A DNA stretch of 40,488 bases, taken from an uncultured Pseudoxanthomonas sp. Lineage in GTDB: Bacteria; Pseudomonadota; Gammaproteobacteria; Xanthomonadales; Xanthomonadaceae. The translations under genes and the position numbers were made by a program. The stretch lies in contig CAMPIO010000025.1 in the NCBI GenBank assembly GCA_946886405.1, forward strand, positions 1 through 40,488, read 5' to 3'. The number at the start of each line of letters is the position of its first letter. Position 1 is the stretch's first letter. The notes beneath the pieces were generated by a model that was not told where the DNA came from, made no database searches, and saw only the letters and a program-made list of their open reading frames with translations. This document shows positions 1 through 9,110 of this stretch, one piece after another.

Positions 1-55
1 CTCCGGGCACCCTCTCCCCGCACGCGGGGCAAGGGATTCCACCAGGTAGTCCGCC
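1..55. other. 5' edge of window, no gene start visible
   Basis: These 55 bases precede mmsA. They hold a short C-rich/G-rich hairpin (CCCC at about 17-20 pairing with GGGG at about 26-29, loop GCACGC), which could be the terminator or an intergenic palindrome of an upstream gene lying outside the window. A weak AGG at 44-46 is the only ribosome-binding candidate for mmsA. Nothing else can be supported. Confidence 0.3.
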
Positions 56-1546
56 ATGACTGAAGCGCTGCATCATTTCTTCAACGGACAGCAGGTGGAG
101 GGCAGCAGTGGCCGCTTTGGCGACGTCTTCGACCCCGCCACCGCCACCGTCACCGCACGCGTTCCCCTGGCATCGGCCGATGACGTGAAGCAGGCCGTGG
201 ATGCCGCATCCGCCGCCTTCCCCGCATGGGCCTCGACCACGCCGTTGAATCGCGCACGCGTGATGTTCCGCTTCAAGGAACTGCTGGAAACGCATGCCGG
301 CGACCTGGCGAAGATCATCACGTCCGAACACGGCAAGGTGCTGTCCGATGCGCGCGGCGAAGTGACGCGCGGGCTGGAAGTGGTGGAGTTCGCCTGCGGC
401 ATCCCGCACCTGCTCAAGGGCGAGCACTCGATGAACGTCGGCCGCGATGTCGATTCGTGGAGCGAGTACGCGCCGCTCGGTGTGGTCGCGGGCATCACGC
501 CTTTCAATTTCCCCGCGATGGTGCCGCTGTGGATGTTCCCGGTGGCGCTGGCCTGCGGCAACACCTTCGTAATGAAGCCATCCGAACGCGACCCTTCTGC
601 CGCCCTGTTCATGGCCGACCTGCTGACGCGGGCTGGATTGCCGGACGGGGTGTTCAACGTGGTGCACGGCGACAAGGTGGCGGTGGATGCGCTGCTCGAT
701 GAGCCGCGTGTACAGGCATTGAGTTTCGTCGGTTCGACGCCGATCGCCGAATACATCTACGCACGCGGCAGCGCCAACGGCAAGCGCGTGCAGGCGCTGG
801 GCGGCGCGAAGAACCACATGGTCGTGCTGCCCGATGCGGACCTCGACGGGGCGGTATCCGCACTGCTCGGCGCCGGCTATGGTTCGGCCGGCGAGCGCTG
901 CATGGCGATCTCGGTCGCCGTGTGCGTGGGCGATGCCACGGCCGATGCGCTGGTGGCCACGCTGGCACCCAAGGTGGCGGCACTGAAGATCGGTCCCGGC
1001 TGCCAGGATCCCGAGATGGGGCCGCTGGTGACCGGCGCGCACCGCGACAAGGTGCGCGGCTACGTCGACGCAGGCGTGGCCGAGGGTGCGGAACTCGTCG
1101 TCGATGGCCGCGGCCATGTGGTCGATGGCCACGCCGATGGCTTTTTCCTCGGCGGCTGCCTGTTCGACCGCGTGACACCCGACATGACGATCTACCGCGA
1201 GGAGATCTTCGGCCCCGTGCTGTGCGTCATGCGCGTGCCCGACCTCGAGGCCGCGCTGAAGCTGGTCAACGAGCACGAGTACGGCAACGGCACGGCGGTG
1301 TTCACCCGCGACGGCGGCGCGGCGCGCGAATTCGCCCACCGCGTGCAGGCCGGCATGGTCGGCATCAACGTACCGATCCCGGTGCCGATGGCCTTCCACA
1401 GCTTCGGCGGCTGGAAGCGTTCGATCTTCGGCCCGTTGCACGTGCACGGCCCCGACGGCGTGCGCTTCTACACGCGCCTGAAGACCATCACCGCCCGCTG
1501 GCCGGAAACCCACGCGGCCGAGTTCGTGATGCCGACGATGAAGTAA
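56..1546 (+). CDS. mmsA: CoA-acylating methylmalonate-semialdehyde dehydrogenase
   Basis: Predicted to convert methylmalonate semialdehyde (valine, thymine or inositol breakdown) with NAD+ and CoA to propionyl-CoA, and malonate semialdehyde to acetyl-CoA, in the cytoplasm. The 496 residues span a complete aldehyde dehydrogenase fold of normal MmsA length. The cofactor-binding stretch [17 protein letters not shown] (Asn about 151) and the active site [11 protein letters not shown], with catalytic Cys282, are those of the CoA-dependent MmsA/IolA branch rather than of general aldehyde dehydrogenases, which carry a catalytic Glu that is not evident here. The ATG at 56 gives the family N-terminus directly. 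No other valine-catabolism gene is visible downstream; such genes might lie upstream of the window. A serine hydrolase follows after 30 nt. Confidence 0.93.
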   Translation: MTEALHHFFNGQQVEGSSGRFGDVFDPATATVTARVPLASADDVKQAVDAASAAFPAWASTTPLNRARVMFRFKELLETHAGDLAKIITSEHGKVLSDARGEVTRGLEVVEFACGIPHLLKGEHSMNVGRDVDSWSEYAPLGVVAGITPFNFPAMVPLWMFPVALACGNTFVMKPSERDPSAALFMADLLTRAGLPDGVFNVVHGDKVAVDALLDEPRVQALSFVGSTPIAEYIYARGSANGKRVQALGGAKNHMVVLPDADLDGAVSALLGAGYGSAGERCMAISVAVCVGDATADALVATLAPKVAALKIGPGCQDPEMGPLVTGAHRDKVRGYVDAGVAEGAELVVDGRGHVVDGHADGFFLGGCLFDRVTPDMTIYREEIFGPVLCVMRVPDLEAALKLVNEHEYGNGTAVFTRDGGAAREFAHRVQAGMVGINVPIPVPMAFHSFGGWKRSIFGPLHVHGPDGVRFYTRLKTITARWPETHAAEFVMPTMK

Positions 1547-1576
1547 AGTCGGTGCCGGTCCCCGTGAGGCTGGCGC

Positions 1577-2797
1577 ATGTCCCTTCGTCATATCCGCATC
1601 CTGGTCCTGCTGCCCTGCCTCGCCATCGCGGCGATTGCCTCGGCAGGCCAACCTGTCGCGCAGGTGCGCATCGCTTTCGATCGTGAGGGCATTGTCGCCA
1701 CACGCACCGAGGGCATGGCCGACCTTGCCGCCGGACGCAAGGTCACCGCTGACGATCCCGTACGCGTGGCGTCCATTTCCAAGCTGGTCACCACGATCGG
1801 CGTGATGCGGCTCGTCGAGGCAGGTACGCTCGACCTCGATGCCGACGTCTCGCGCTACTTCGGCTGGACGCTGCGCCATCCGAAGTTTCCCGACACGCCG
1901 ATCACCCTGCGCCTGCTGCTGTCGCACCGCTCCAGCCTGACCGATGCCGCCGGCTACTACGCCACGCCGCTGGGCGCGTCGCTGAAGACGATCCTCGACG
2001 ATCCGAAGGCATGGGACGAGGCTCACGTCCCGGGCGCGCACTTCCGCTACACCAACCTCAATTTCCCGCTGGTGGCGATGGCGATGGAGAAGGTCACCGG
2101 GGAACGCTTCGACCTGCTGATGCGCCGACTCGTGCTTGAGCCGTTGAAACTCGATGCCTGCTACAACTGGGCGAGCTGCGGCGACGCGACCGCCGCGCGC
2201 GCCGTGGTCCTCTATCGCGATGGCGAAGTGGTCCGCGACGACAACCGCGCCGGGAAGCCGGCCTGTGCCGTGGTCGTCGAAGACGGCGATGACTGCGATC
2301 TCGCACGCTGGAAAGCCGGTGAAAACGGGGCCCTGTTCTCCCCGCAGGGCGGGCTGCGCATTTCAGCGAACGGCTTGGCGAAGATCGGCCGTCTGCTGCT
2401 GGAGGGCGGCGAGGTCGAGGGTGTCCGACTGCTGACGCCGGCCAGCGTGGCAGAGATGGTGAAGCCACAGTGGACGTTTGACGGCAACAACGGCGTGACG
2501 CACGAAGAAGACACCGGCACCGGGCAAGGCAAGGCGTTCTTCTGCCGCTACGGCCTGGCCGTGCAGACGCTGGCGACGCCCGCGAAGGGATGCGGTGACG
2601 ATCCGTTCGGCGACGGCGTCGCGCGTGTTGGCCACTCGGGCGATGCCTATGGCCTGCGCTCCGGCTTGTGGCTGGACCTGCAGGGGGGCACGGGCGTGGT
2701 GTACTTCGCCACCGACGCCGGCGGCTCGCGCGGCGGCGCACACTCCGCATTCAGCGCCATCGAGGAAACGCTGGCCTCGGACCGTTCTTCCCGCTGA
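1577..2797 (+). CDS. secreted serine hydrolase, class C beta-lactamase/DD-peptidase fold
   Basis: This 406-residue protein has an N-terminal signal peptide (hydrophobic [18 protein letters not shown] within the first 25 residues) and the three motifs of the penicillin-binding-protein-like hydrolases: S66-I-S-K69, Y158-T-N160, and H353-S-G in place of KTG. HxG in the third box is usual in EstB-type esterases and D-aminopeptidase relatives, so it is more likely an esterase or peptidase than a true beta-lactamase. The substrate cannot be read from sequence. It starts at an ATG preceded by GAGG (1566-1569), 30 nt after mmsA, so co-transcription is possible without an obvious functional link. Confidence 0.8.
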   Translation: MSLRHIRILVLLPCLAIAAIASAGQPVAQVRIAFDREGIVATRTEGMADLAAGRKVTADDPVRVASISKLVTTIGVMRLVEAGTLDLDADVSRYFGWTLRHPKFPDTPITLRLLLSHRSSLTDAAGYYATPLGASLKTILDDPKAWDEAHVPGAHFRYTNLNFPLVAMAMEKVTGERFDLLMRRLVLEPLKLDACYNWASCGDATAARAVVLYRDGEVVRDDNRAGKPACAVVVEDGDDCDLARWKAGENGALFSPQGGLRISANGLAKIGRLLLEGGEVEGVRLLTPASVAEMVKPQWTFDGNNGVTHEEDTGTGQGKAFFCRYGLAVQTLATPAKGCGDDPFGDGVARVGHSGDAYGLRSGLWLDLQGGTGVVYFATDAGGSRGGAHSAFSAIEETLASDRSSR

Positions 2798-2907
2798 GAC
2801 GGCATGACCACCTCAAGATCTCCCTGTACCGGTCGATAGTGCCTACATGTCGCCCCGTGCCAAGCACGATGCGGGGCCTCCACGATCCAACAGGGGGATC
2901 CATCACC
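2798..2907. other. intergenic region before the receiver gene
   Basis: The 110 bases between the serine hydrolase and the CheY-like gene contain an imperfect hairpin around 2852-2877 (GTGC/GCAC plus a CCCC/GGGG outer stem with a bulge) and a GGGGG at 2893-2897 that can act as the ribosome-binding site for the ATG at 2908. I see no convincing -35/-10 pair. Confidence 0.35.
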
Positions 2908-3276
2908 ATGACGTCACGTCCTACCGTCCTGCTTTGCGACGATTCGCGCGCCTTGCGCATGCTGGCGGCGCGCCAGCTGGAAGAATGCGGCTTCGAGGTT
3001 GTCGGCGAAGCCGGGAACGGCAACGAAGCCGTCAGCCAGTACCAGGCGCTCAAGCCCGATGTCGTGCTGATGGACCTGGTGATGCCGGAATGCGATGGCA
3101 AGCAGGCGCTTGGCAAGATACTGTCGCTCGACGCGCAGGCACGCGTGGTGATCCTGAGTTCGCTCGGCGGACAGGGCGACATCGAGGAATGCCTGAAGCT
3201 GGGCGCGAAGTCGTACCTGCAGAAACCCATCGATCCTGAAGTGATGGATCGCGTGCTGCACGAAGCGGTCGCCTGA
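2908..3276 (+). CDS. CheY-like single-domain response regulator
   Basis: A stand-alone receiver of 122 residues. The phosphoacceptor is Asp56 ([10 protein letters not shown]), the acidic pair is Asp11/Asp12, the switch Ser is Ser84 (VVILSS) and the conserved Lys is Lys106 (YLQKP), so it should be phosphorylatable. There is no output domain, so it presumably works by binding a partner. The frame is open further upstream, but the receiver fold begins at the ATG at 2908, which has a purine-rich ribosome-binding site. The next gene, 43 nt on, encodes a CheX-like domain; CheX/CheC proteins dephosphorylate CheY-type receivers, so the two are probably a regulator and its phosphatase. No kinase lies nearby; the phosphodonor is unknown. 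Confidence 0.88.
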   Translation: MTSRPTVLLCDDSRALRMLAARQLEECGFEVVGEAGNGNEAVSQYQALKPDVVLMDLVMPECDGKQALGKILSLDAQARVVILSSLGGQGDIEECLKLGAKSYLQKPIDPEVMDRVLHEAVA

Positions 3277-3319
3277 CCGACGCGCACGTCCTCCTTCAAC
3301 TTCCGTACGAGACGACACC

Positions 3320-4165
3320 ATGGCAGCGAAATTCCTGGGCCAGTTCCTGCTGGAACGCGGCACCATCACCTCGGCGCAGTTGCTGGCCGCCCTCGACGCG
3401 CAGCGCGCCTCCAATCCCCTGCTCGGCGAACTCGCCGTGCATCACCAGATGCTGGATGCCGCTCAGGCGCGCCGCATCAACGACCGCCAGCGCGCCGAGG
3501 ACCGCCGTTTCGGCGATATCGCGCTGGAAATGGGCCTGCTGGACGCGGGCCAGCTCGACGTGCTGCTGGCCGCCCAGAAAAAGGGACGCAAGTTGTTCGG
3601 ACAGATCCTGATCGATCAGGGAGCGCTGACCGCCGACCAGCTGGAAGCGGAACTGGTCGCGCACCGTCGCGATCTGGACGAAGCCAACCACGCACTCGCA
3701 CTCGGCATCGCAGGCCATGCACTGGCCGACGCCGCCACCAGCGCGATCCGCGTCAGCAACCGCCTGTTCCCGCGCCTGATGGGCAGCCAGTGCCAGGCTT
3801 CGGGCATCGCCGACGACAGCGCACTCGAGGCCTGCGACGTGACCGCGCACGTGCGCATCGAGGCCGGCACGGAATCGCTGCTGGTGGGCGTGGGGTGCTC
3901 GCGCGCGACGATGCAGGCCATGGCGTGCTCGCTGTTGTCCATCACGCCCGCGCAGTGCGACGACGAACTTGCCGTGGATGCGCTGGGCGAACTGGTCAAC
4001 GTGCTGATGGGCTACGTGGTGCGCGACACGCTGTCCGATGACGCGAGCTACCGCGCCTACCCGCCGAGCACCGCGCTCACCGCCGCAGACCTGGCCTCGC
4101 GCCATAGCACGCTGGCGCTGTCGATGGCCTCGCAGCGCGGCGATTTCGTCCTGATCGTCGGCTGA
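3320..4165 (+). CDS. four-repeat MshEN-like domain fused to a CheX-like phosphatase domain
   Basis: This 281-residue protein has two parts. Residues 5-115 hold four repeats of a pattern close to xLGxxLLxxGx(6)LxxxLxxQ, with their glycines at 7, 36, 65 and 94, exactly 29 residues apart. This matches the 24-residue motif plus 5-residue spacer of MshEN (GspE N-terminal) domains, which bind cyclic di-GMP. Only the third repeat keeps the leading Arg (Arg63), so ligand binding is uncertain. Residues about 126-281 resemble CheX/CheC, with the E224-L-V-N227 signature required for phosphatase activity in that family. With the CheY-like gene just upstream, the likely role is c-di-GMP-tuned dephosphorylation of that receiver, perhaps in motility or type IV pilus control; this is inference. 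Soluble, no signal peptide. It converges with rlmKL, with 5 nt between stops. Confidence 0.72.
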   Translation: MAAKFLGQFLLERGTITSAQLLAALDAQRASNPLLGELAVHHQMLDAAQARRINDRQRAEDRRFGDIALEMGLLDAGQLDVLLAAQKKGRKLFGQILIDQGALTADQLEAELVAHRRDLDEANHALALGIAGHALADAATSAIRVSNRLFPRLMGSQCQASGIADDSALEACDVTAHVRIEAGTESLLVGVGCSRATMQAMACSLLSITPAQCDDELAVDALGELVNVLMGYVVRDTLSDDASYRAYPPSTALTAADLASRHSTLALSMASQRGDFVLIVG

Positions 4166-4184
4166 CGCGCTTACGCCCGCGTCA
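4163..4184. terminator. short hairpin over both convergent stop codons
   Basis: A perfect 7-bp inverted repeat (TGACGCG at 4163-4169, CGCGTCA at 4178-4184, 8-nt loop) spans the stops of the convergent CheX-like gene and rlmKL. There is no T-tract, so it is only a weak candidate for a bidirectional terminator. Confidence 0.35.
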
Positions 4185-6306
4185 ACCGCCATGCGCGGTG
4201 GATGCGGGCGTTGCGTTCGAAGTCCGGCGGGATCGTGCTTGCGCTGATGTCCTCGCAGCGCGCGAACTCGGCCAGCGCGTTCTCGTCCAACTTGAAGCGG
4301 CGGAAGTTGTTGCTGAAGTAAAGTACGCCGCCGGGCGCAAGCCGCGCAACCGCCGCGCGCAGCAGCCGCACATGTTCCTTCTGCACGTCGAAATCGTCGG
4401 CGCGCGCGGAATTGGAAAAGGTCGGCGGATCGCAGAACACCAGATCGTACTCGGCCTGCTCCGCTTCCAGCCAGCGTACGGCGTCGGCCTGCACGAGGCG
4501 ATGCTTCGCGCCACCCAGACCGTTCTCGGCGAGGTTGTCCGCGCACCACTGCAAGTAGGTCGCCGACAGGTCGACGCTGGTCGTGCCCGCCGCGCCCGCC
4601 ACGGCGGCCTGCACGCTGGCAACGCCGGTATAGCAGAACAGATTGAGGAATCGCTTGCCGCGCGTTTCCTGCGCCATGCGGCGACGCAAGGGACGGTGGT
4701 CGAGGAACAGGCCGGTATCGAGGTAGTCGAACAGATTGACCCTCAGCAGCGCATTCGATTCCTGCACGACGATGAACTCGTCGCGCTGCTGCATGCGTCC
4801 GTACTTGGAACCCCCCTTGCCGCGCTCGCGCGCCTTCACCGCGATCTGCTCCTGCGGCACGCCGAACACCTCGCGCGTGGCCGCGAGCAGCTCGCTGAAA
4901 CGGCGACGCACGTCGTGCTCCGGAATGGTGGCGGGTGCAGCGTATTCCTGGACGTGCAGGAAGGTACGGCCCTGCCCTCCCGCTTCTTCGTAGACGTCGA
5001 TGGCCGCCGCGTATTCGGGCAGGTCGGCGTCGTACGCGCGATAACAGGTGATGTCCTCGCGCGTGCGCCAGTTCCTGAACTTCTTCAGGTTCTTGCGCAG
5101 GCGGTTGGCGACCATCTGCGCGCCTTCCGACAGCGGCCTGGCTTCACGCGGCTCGCGAGCCGGCGTGGCGACCGGATCACAGACGATCAGCGCGCATTCG
5201 ATGGCGCCGTTGAACAGCTGGTACTTCTTCGCCGCGCGCAGGCCGGTGGCATACCCGAGGTCGGCATTGCCGCACAGCAGGCTGGCGCGCCATTGCGGCA
5301 CCGCCCGTTGCAAGGCATCGCCCAGCGTGCGGTACAGCGCCGCATCGGCAGCGAGGCGTTCGTCATAGGGCGGATTGCAGACCACGAGGCCGCGCGGTTC
5401 TTCCCGCGCTGGCAGTTGCGCGACATCGTGCGCCTCGAACTGCAGCTGCCCGGCGAGACCGGCGAGCACGGCATTGTCGCGCGCGGCACGGATCGACCCC
5501 AGGTCGACGTCACTGCCGAAAAATGCCGGCCGCAACCCCTTGCGCCCTTCGGCCTCGCGCAGGACCGCGTCGGCGAAGAGGCCACGCCAGGCGTCCACAT
5601 CGAAACCCAGCCAGCGCGACGGCAGCGCGTTGCCGTGCCGCTGGAGGCCCGGAGCGACGTCGGCCGCCATCAGCGCGCCTTCGATCAGCAGCGTGCCGCT
5701 GCCGCACATCGGATCGAGCAACGCGCCACCCTCGTGGTACAGCGCCGGCCAGCCGCCGCGCATCAGCACGGCGGCGGCGAGATTCTCCTTCAGCGGCGCA
5801 TCGTTCTGCGCCTGCCGCCAGCCGCGACGGTGCATCGGACCACCACCGAGATCGATGGAAATCGTCGCCCGCCCCTTGCGCAGCGACAGGTTGATGCGCA
5901 GGTCGGGCTGTTCGACATCCACCGACGGCCGTTCCAGCCCCTGCTGGCGCAGGCGGTCGACGACGGCATCCTTCACACGCTGCGCGGCGAAGCGCGCATG
6001 GGTGATCGCTTCACCGGACACGTGCGCGTCCACCGCCAGCGTCAGCTCCGGTCGCGTGTGCGTCTCCCAGGCGATCGCCATCACGCCGTCGTACAGCGCC
6101 TGCTCGTTCAGGCACTCGAACTCGGCGATCGGCCACAGCACACGGCTGGCCAGTCGCGACCACAGCACGGCGCGCTGCGCATCCACGGATTCGCCATCGG
6201 CGTTGACGCCGGCGACGGTGGCGGTGGCCCTGGGCACGCCGAGCGCGATCAATTCATCGGCCAGCAGGTATTCCAGGCCCTTGGCGCAGGAAACGAAAAA
6301 TTTCAC
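4171..6306 (-). CDS. rlmL: bifunctional 23S rRNA (guanine-N2/N7) methyltransferase RlmKL
   Basis: Predicted to methylate 23S rRNA at G2445 (N2, RlmL half) and G2069 (N7, RlmK half) with S-adenosylmethionine. The 711 residues are close to the E. coli protein (about 700). The order is an N-terminal ferredoxin-like/THUMP region (starting [18 protein letters not shown]), a first methyltransferase domain with the N311-P-P-Y catalytic motif, and a second methyltransferase domain with D626-P-P-T-F-S. I chose the GTG at 6306, preceded by GAGGT, because the family N-terminus begins there. An in-frame ATG 69 nt upstream would add residues translated from a REP palindrome and is unlikely. The gene is the last of a minus-strand run; the REP pair separates it from the hydrolase gene upstream. 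Confidence 0.93.
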   Translation of the reverse strand: MKFFVSCAKGLEYLLADELIALGVPRATATVAGVNADGESVDAQRAVLWSRLASRVLWPIAEFECLNEQALYDGVMAIAWETHTRPELTLAVDAHVSGEAITHARFAAQRVKDAVVDRLRQQGLERPSVDVEQPDLRINLSLRKGRATISIDLGGGPMHRRGWRQAQNDAPLKENLAAAVLMRGGWPALYHEGGALLDPMCGSGTLLIEGALMAADVAPGLQRHGNALPSRWLGFDVDAWRGLFADAVLREAEGRKGLRPAFFGSDVDLGSIRAARDNAVLAGLAGQLQFEAHDVAQLPAREEPRGLVVCNPPYDERLAADAALYRTLGDALQRAVPQWRASLLCGNADLGYATGLRAAKKYQLFNGAIECALIVCDPVATPAREPREARPLSEGAQMVANRLRKNLKKFRNWRTREDITCYRAYDADLPEYAAAIDVYEEAGGQGRTFLHVQEYAAPATIPEHDVRRRFSELLAATREVFGVPQEQIAVKARERGKGGSKYGRMQQRDEFIVVQESNALLRVNLFDYLDTGLFLDHRPLRRRMAQETRGKRFLNLFCYTGVASVQAAVAGAAGTTSVDLSATYLQWCADNLAENGLGGAKHRLVQADAVRWLEAEQAEYDLVFCDPPTFSNSARADDFDVQKEHVRLLRAAVARLAPGGVLYFSNNFRRFKLDENALAEFARCEDISASTIPPDFERNARIHRAWRLTRA

Positions 6307-6330
6307 GATGGAACCTCGATAAACAGGATC

Positions 6331-6451
6331 GTCGTCCCAGTGAACGCTGGGACCCATCTTGCTCTGCGCAGGCATTCCGGAGCAGAAGCAGGATCAACAT
6401 GGATGAGCCGCCATTCAGCGGCTGAAAGTCCGGCTTGCGCCGGCATGACGG
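6331..6451. repeat. inverted pair of REP-like palindromes (BIME)
   Basis: Two short palindromes face each other between the hydrolase gene and rlmKL. The left one reads GTCGTCCCAGTGAACGCTGG from 6331 (stem TCCCAG/CTGGGA). The right one, read on the minus strand from 6450, begins GTCATGCCGGCGCAAGCCGG (stem CCGGC/GCCGG). Both start GTC(A/G)T-CC and resemble the intergenic REP elements common in xanthomonads, arranged head to head as in a BIME. Transcribed, they could act as an mRNA-stabilising or attenuating structure ahead of rlmKL. Confidence 0.7.
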
Positions 6452-6460
6452 CAGGAAAAT

Positions 6461-6988
6461 TCAAAGCCCGGTCAGCAACTGCCCGAACGCCTCCGCCGAA
6501 GCCGTGACGTGATCGGACAGGCGATGCCCGTCATTGACCAGCAGCAGGCGCGCGCGACGCGGGAACGCCCAGTCGACGACGGCCTGCGCGGGGATCAGTT
6601 CGTCATCCCAGCCGTGGATGATGGAGACAGGCACCGCCGCAGCATCGAGCAGCGGCAACGGACCCATCGCGATCGGCGGCGCCATCAGGAACAGGCCGCG
6701 CACCGGCACTTCCAGCGAGATGCGGCCAGCGATGTAGGCCCCCAGGCTGGAGCCGGCCAGCACCACGGGACCGCGCGCCGCCGCCGTCTGCGTCAGCCCG
6801 CGCAGGCGCTCCAGGCGCGCGACGACGTCGCCCAGCGAACTGACGTCGCGTCGCGCGTCGAGATCGGTGAAATCGGGACGCTCGTGCGTCCAGCCCAGTC
6901 GCTCGGCGACATCGGCCAGCGCGGTGACCTTGGTCGCGTCCGGACCGCTCTCGAAGCCGTGCGACAGGATGCAGTGGCCGCGCGTCAC
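6461..6988 (-). CDS. small alpha/beta hydrolase
   Basis: A compact 175-residue alpha/beta hydrolase of unknown substrate. The oxyanion-side motif is LSHGFESG (residues 8-15), the nucleophile elbow is G79-S-S81-L-G83, the acid is probably Asp128 or Asp129 (HGWDDELIP), and the His is His155 (NDGHRLSDH). It resembles the short YqiA-like/UPF0227 esterases. The GTG start at 6988 overlaps the TGA stop of the MOSC gene (GTGA), indicating translational coupling; extending to the upstream ATG would add an arginine-rich stretch out of keeping with the fold. No signal peptide, so cytoplasmic. Confidence 0.8.
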   Translation of the reverse strand: MTRGHCILSHGFESGPDATKVTALADVAERLGWTHERPDFTDLDARRDVSSLGDVVARLERLRGLTQTAAARGPVVLAGSSLGAYIAGRISLEVPVRGLFLMAPPIAMGPLPLLDAAAVPVSIIHGWDDELIPAQAVVDWAFPRRARLLLVNDGHRLSDHVTASAEAFGQLLTGL

Positions 6989-7476
6989 AGCGCCTCCACC
7001 GGATCGCCGATGCGGAAGGTGCCGCCTTCGACGATGCGCGCGCACAGGCCGCCGTGGCCGCGCATGGCGTTGTACCCGCCTGGGCCAAGCGCGTCTTCCA
7101 TGCGCGAGCAGGGATCGCAGTCCTCGGTACCTTCGAAGACTGCAGTCCCGATGCGGAAACGGCGCTGCTTCAGCGCGATCAGCGGAATACCCGACACCAC
7201 CACGTTCCGGCGCAGCAGCGACGCTTCCAGGTCGGCGCGTTGCGCCAGCGCCGCGATGACCGGCAGGTGCTCAGCCTGGATCAGGGTGATGCCGCGCTTG
7301 CCGCTGCCACCCTTGTAGCGGTCACCTGACAAACCACCGCCAGTGACCGCTTCGACGGCATCGGCAGCGACCATGGCCTCATCGCGCGCGGGACGCAGGC
7401 CGATCCACTCCACCTTGCCGGCACGCGGCAGGGTGGCCATCAGCTGGGCCAGCGGGGAATCGGGGTTGAGCGGCAT
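6985..7476 (-). CDS. MOSC domain-containing protein
   Basis: A 163-residue stand-alone MOSC domain, the fold found at the C-terminus of molybdenum-cofactor sulfurases and in YiiM/YuaD proteins. Visible features are the entry strand VEWIGLRPA (22-30), GGLSGDRY (47-54), RRNVVVSGI (89-97) and the D119-C-D-P-C123 motif holding the conserved cysteine thought to carry sulfur to the molybdenum cofactor. Other stand-alone MOSC proteins detoxify N-hydroxylated bases, so the exact job is open. The ATG at 7476 starts the domain; the longer frame upstream is out of family. It forms an overlapping pair with the downstream hydrolase and is divergent from the amidase gene. Confidence 0.85.
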   Translation of the reverse strand: MPLNPDSPLAQLMATLPRAGKVEWIGLRPARDEAMVAADAVEAVTGGGLSGDRYKGGSGKRGITLIQAEHLPVIAALAQRADLEASLLRRNVVVSGIPLIALKQRRFRIGTAVFEGTEDCDPCSRMEDALGPGGYNAMRGHGGLCARIVEGGTFRIGDPVEAL

Positions 7477-7541
7477 GACGGACCAGCGGCGCGGGAAAGG
7501 TGGGCAGTTTACCGGACCCGGCTGCGGGCCGCCCCGCCTGC

Positions 7542-7547
7542 TAGCAT
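7542..7547 (+). promoter_or_regulatory. -10-like TAGCAT placed for a leaderless amidase mRNA
   Basis: TAGCAT lies exactly 6 nt before the ATG at 7554, so a start seven bases past the hexamer would coincide with the A of ATG. No Shine-Dalgarno sequence precedes the gene. No convincing -35 is visible. Confidence 0.45.
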
Positions 7548-7553
7548 CGCCGC

Positions 7554-8126
7554 ATGAGCGCAGAACCCACCTCTTTCGCCCGCGTCGTCGATCCACTGCC
7601 TTATGAGAGCCGGCTGGAGCTGCGCGCGAGGGAACAGATCGACCTGGTCGTCATCCACTGCACCGAACTGCCGGACCTGGCGACGGCCCGCGAGTACGGT
7701 GAGCGCGTGCTGCATGCCTCCGGCACCGGCAACTGCGGCCACTACTACATCGACCGGGACGGCAGCGTGCATGTGTACGTGCGGCCGGACCGCGTCGCCC
7801 ACCACGTGCGCGGGTACAACCCGCGTTCGGTCGGCATCGAACTGGTCAACACCGGCCGCTACCCGCACTGGCTGTCCACCGGCAGCCAGACGATGCAGGA
7901 GCCCTACACCGACGCACAGATCGCGTCGCTGGACGCACTGCTGGCGGACCTGCAGCGCGAACTGCCTTCGCTGCGCTTCATCGCCGGCCACGAAGACCTC
8001 GACACCGCCTGCGAGCCGGCCAGCGACGATCCCGAGGTCCTCGTCCACCGAAAGATGGACCCCGGCCCGCTGTTCCCCTGGGATGCCGTGCTGCGTGGCA
8101 CGCCCCTGCAACGCCTGATGCCCTGA
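7554..8126 (+). CDS. N-acetylmuramoyl-L-alanine amidase, AmpD type
   Basis: Zinc amidase (Amidase_2 family) that cleaves the bond between N-acetylmuramic acid and L-alanine in peptidoglycan fragments. The 190 residues fit cytoplasmic AmpD-type enzymes; no signal peptide or lipobox is present. Probable zinc ligands are His35 (VVIHCTE), one of His83/His84 (RVAHHVRG) and Asp169 (KMDPGPLFPW); Glu96 (GIELVN) and Lys167 are the expected catalytic positions. A cytoplasmic AmpD recycles anhydromuropeptides and indirectly controls ampC-type beta-lactamase induction in relatives; no ampR/ampC or ampE neighbour is seen here. The start is the ATG at 7554, with a -10-like hexamer 6 nt before it. Confidence 0.85.
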   Translation: MSAEPTSFARVVDPLPYESRLELRAREQIDLVVIHCTELPDLATAREYGERVLHASGTGNCGHYYIDRDGSVHVYVRPDRVAHHVRGYNPRSVGIELVNTGRYPHWLSTGSQTMQEPYTDAQIASLDALLADLQRELPSLRFIAGHEDLDTACEPASDDPEVLVHRKMDPGPLFPWDAVLRGTPLQRLMP

Positions 8127-8149
8127 CCGGGCCCTGTGCGGGCCGCCGC

Positions 8150-8155
8150 TATAAT
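8150..8155 (+). promoter_or_regulatory. TATAAT -10 element upstream of tesB
   Basis: A perfect TATAAT sits 30 nt before the GTG start of the thioesterase gene, in the 59-bp gap after the amidase stop. No good TTGACA-like -35 lies 16-18 bp upstream, so this is a -10 call only. Confidence 0.5.
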
Positions 8156-8185
8156 CGCCGCTCGCCACGCATCCCAGGCCCCGCC

Positions 8186-9100
8186 GTGCCCGCACCCGAA
8201 CCCGTCGTCTCCGAACTGATCGAACTGCTGTCGCTGGAGCGGCTGGAAGACAACCTGTTCCGCGGCCAGAGCCGCGACATCGGCACCAAGTACGTGTTCG
8301 GTGGCCAGGTGCTGGGCCAGGCGCTGTCGGCCGCGCAGGCGACGGTGGGCGGCGGCGGCGTCGAACGCCGCGCGCATTCGCTGCACGCGTACTTCCTGCG
8401 CGCCGGCAACATCGAAGCGCCTATCGTCTACGAGGTGGACCGCACACGTGATGGCGGCAGCTTTTCCGTGCGCCGCGTCACCGCCATCCAGCACGGCCGC
8501 GTGATCTTCTTCTGCGCGGCCTCGTTCCAGGCCGAAGAAGAAGGCGCCGAGCACCAGCTGTCGATGCCGGAAGTACCGCAACCGGAGGACATCCCGCCTG
8601 CGCCGCCCGTACCTGCGGAGGTCATGGCCACGCTGCCGCCAAAGGTGCAGCGCTGGCTGTCGCGTCGCGGCCCGTTCGAGTTCCGCCATGTCTACCCACG
8701 CGACGAGCTGAATCCCCCCAAGCGCCCGCCGTTCCAGCAGGTCTGGTTCCGGTTGAGCGAGCCCGTCGGCGACTCACCCGAGTTGCACCGCGCCCTGCTG
8801 GCGTATGCGTCCGACTTCCAGTTGCTCGGCACGGCCACCTACCCGCATGGCATCAGCTATTACCAGCCGAACGTGCAGATGGCGTCGCTGGACCATGCAC
8901 TGTGGTTCCACCGGCCGTTTCGCGCGGACGACTGGCTGCTGTATTCCATCGACAGTCCCAGCGCGAGTGGTTCGCGCGGATTGGCGCGCGGGCAGATCTT
9001 CGACCGTCAGGGCCGGTTTGTCGCCAGCACGGCGCAGGAAGGCCTGATCCGCGTCGTGCCGGACGCCGAAGCGGCCTCGGCCGTACCGGCAAAGGATTGA
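8186..9100 (+). CDS. tesB: acyl-CoA thioesterase II
   Basis: Hydrolyses medium- and long-chain acyl-CoA to free fatty acid and CoA in the cytoplasm. The 304 residues form the double hot-dog fold of TesB: the N-terminal half contains YVFGGQVLGQAL and HSLHAYFLRAG, the C-terminal half LDHALWFHRPFRADDWLLY. Residues matching the E. coli catalytic set are Asp236, the Ser/Thr in the SPSASGSRG stretch, and Gln284 (STAQEGL). The GTG at 8186 is the natural start, since homology begins within a few residues. It is followed after 10 nt by the DUF2007 gene. Confidence 0.92.
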   Translation: MPAPEPVVSELIELLSLERLEDNLFRGQSRDIGTKYVFGGQVLGQALSAAQATVGGGGVERRAHSLHAYFLRAGNIEAPIVYEVDRTRDGGSFSVRRVTAIQHGRVIFFCAASFQAEEEGAEHQLSMPEVPQPEDIPPAPPVPAEVMATLPPKVQRWLSRRGPFEFRHVYPRDELNPPKRPPFQQVWFRLSEPVGDSPELHRALLAYASDFQLLGTATYPHGISYYQPNVQMASLDHALWFHRPFRADDWLLYSIDSPSASGSRGLARGQIFDRQGRFVASTAQEGLIRVVPDAEAASAVPAKD

Positions 9101-9110
9101 GGGCTCACGC

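Noticed and set aside
1577..2797. Calling the serine hydrolase a beta-lactamase
   Set aside because: The third motif is HSG instead of KTG and there is no ampR neighbour; esterase or peptidase is as likely.
4198..6507. A 769-codon plus-strand open frame opposite rlmKL
   Set aside because: Antisense shadow: the product is Arg/Gln/His-rich without motifs and ends in REP-derived residues, while the minus strand has complete RlmKL motifs.
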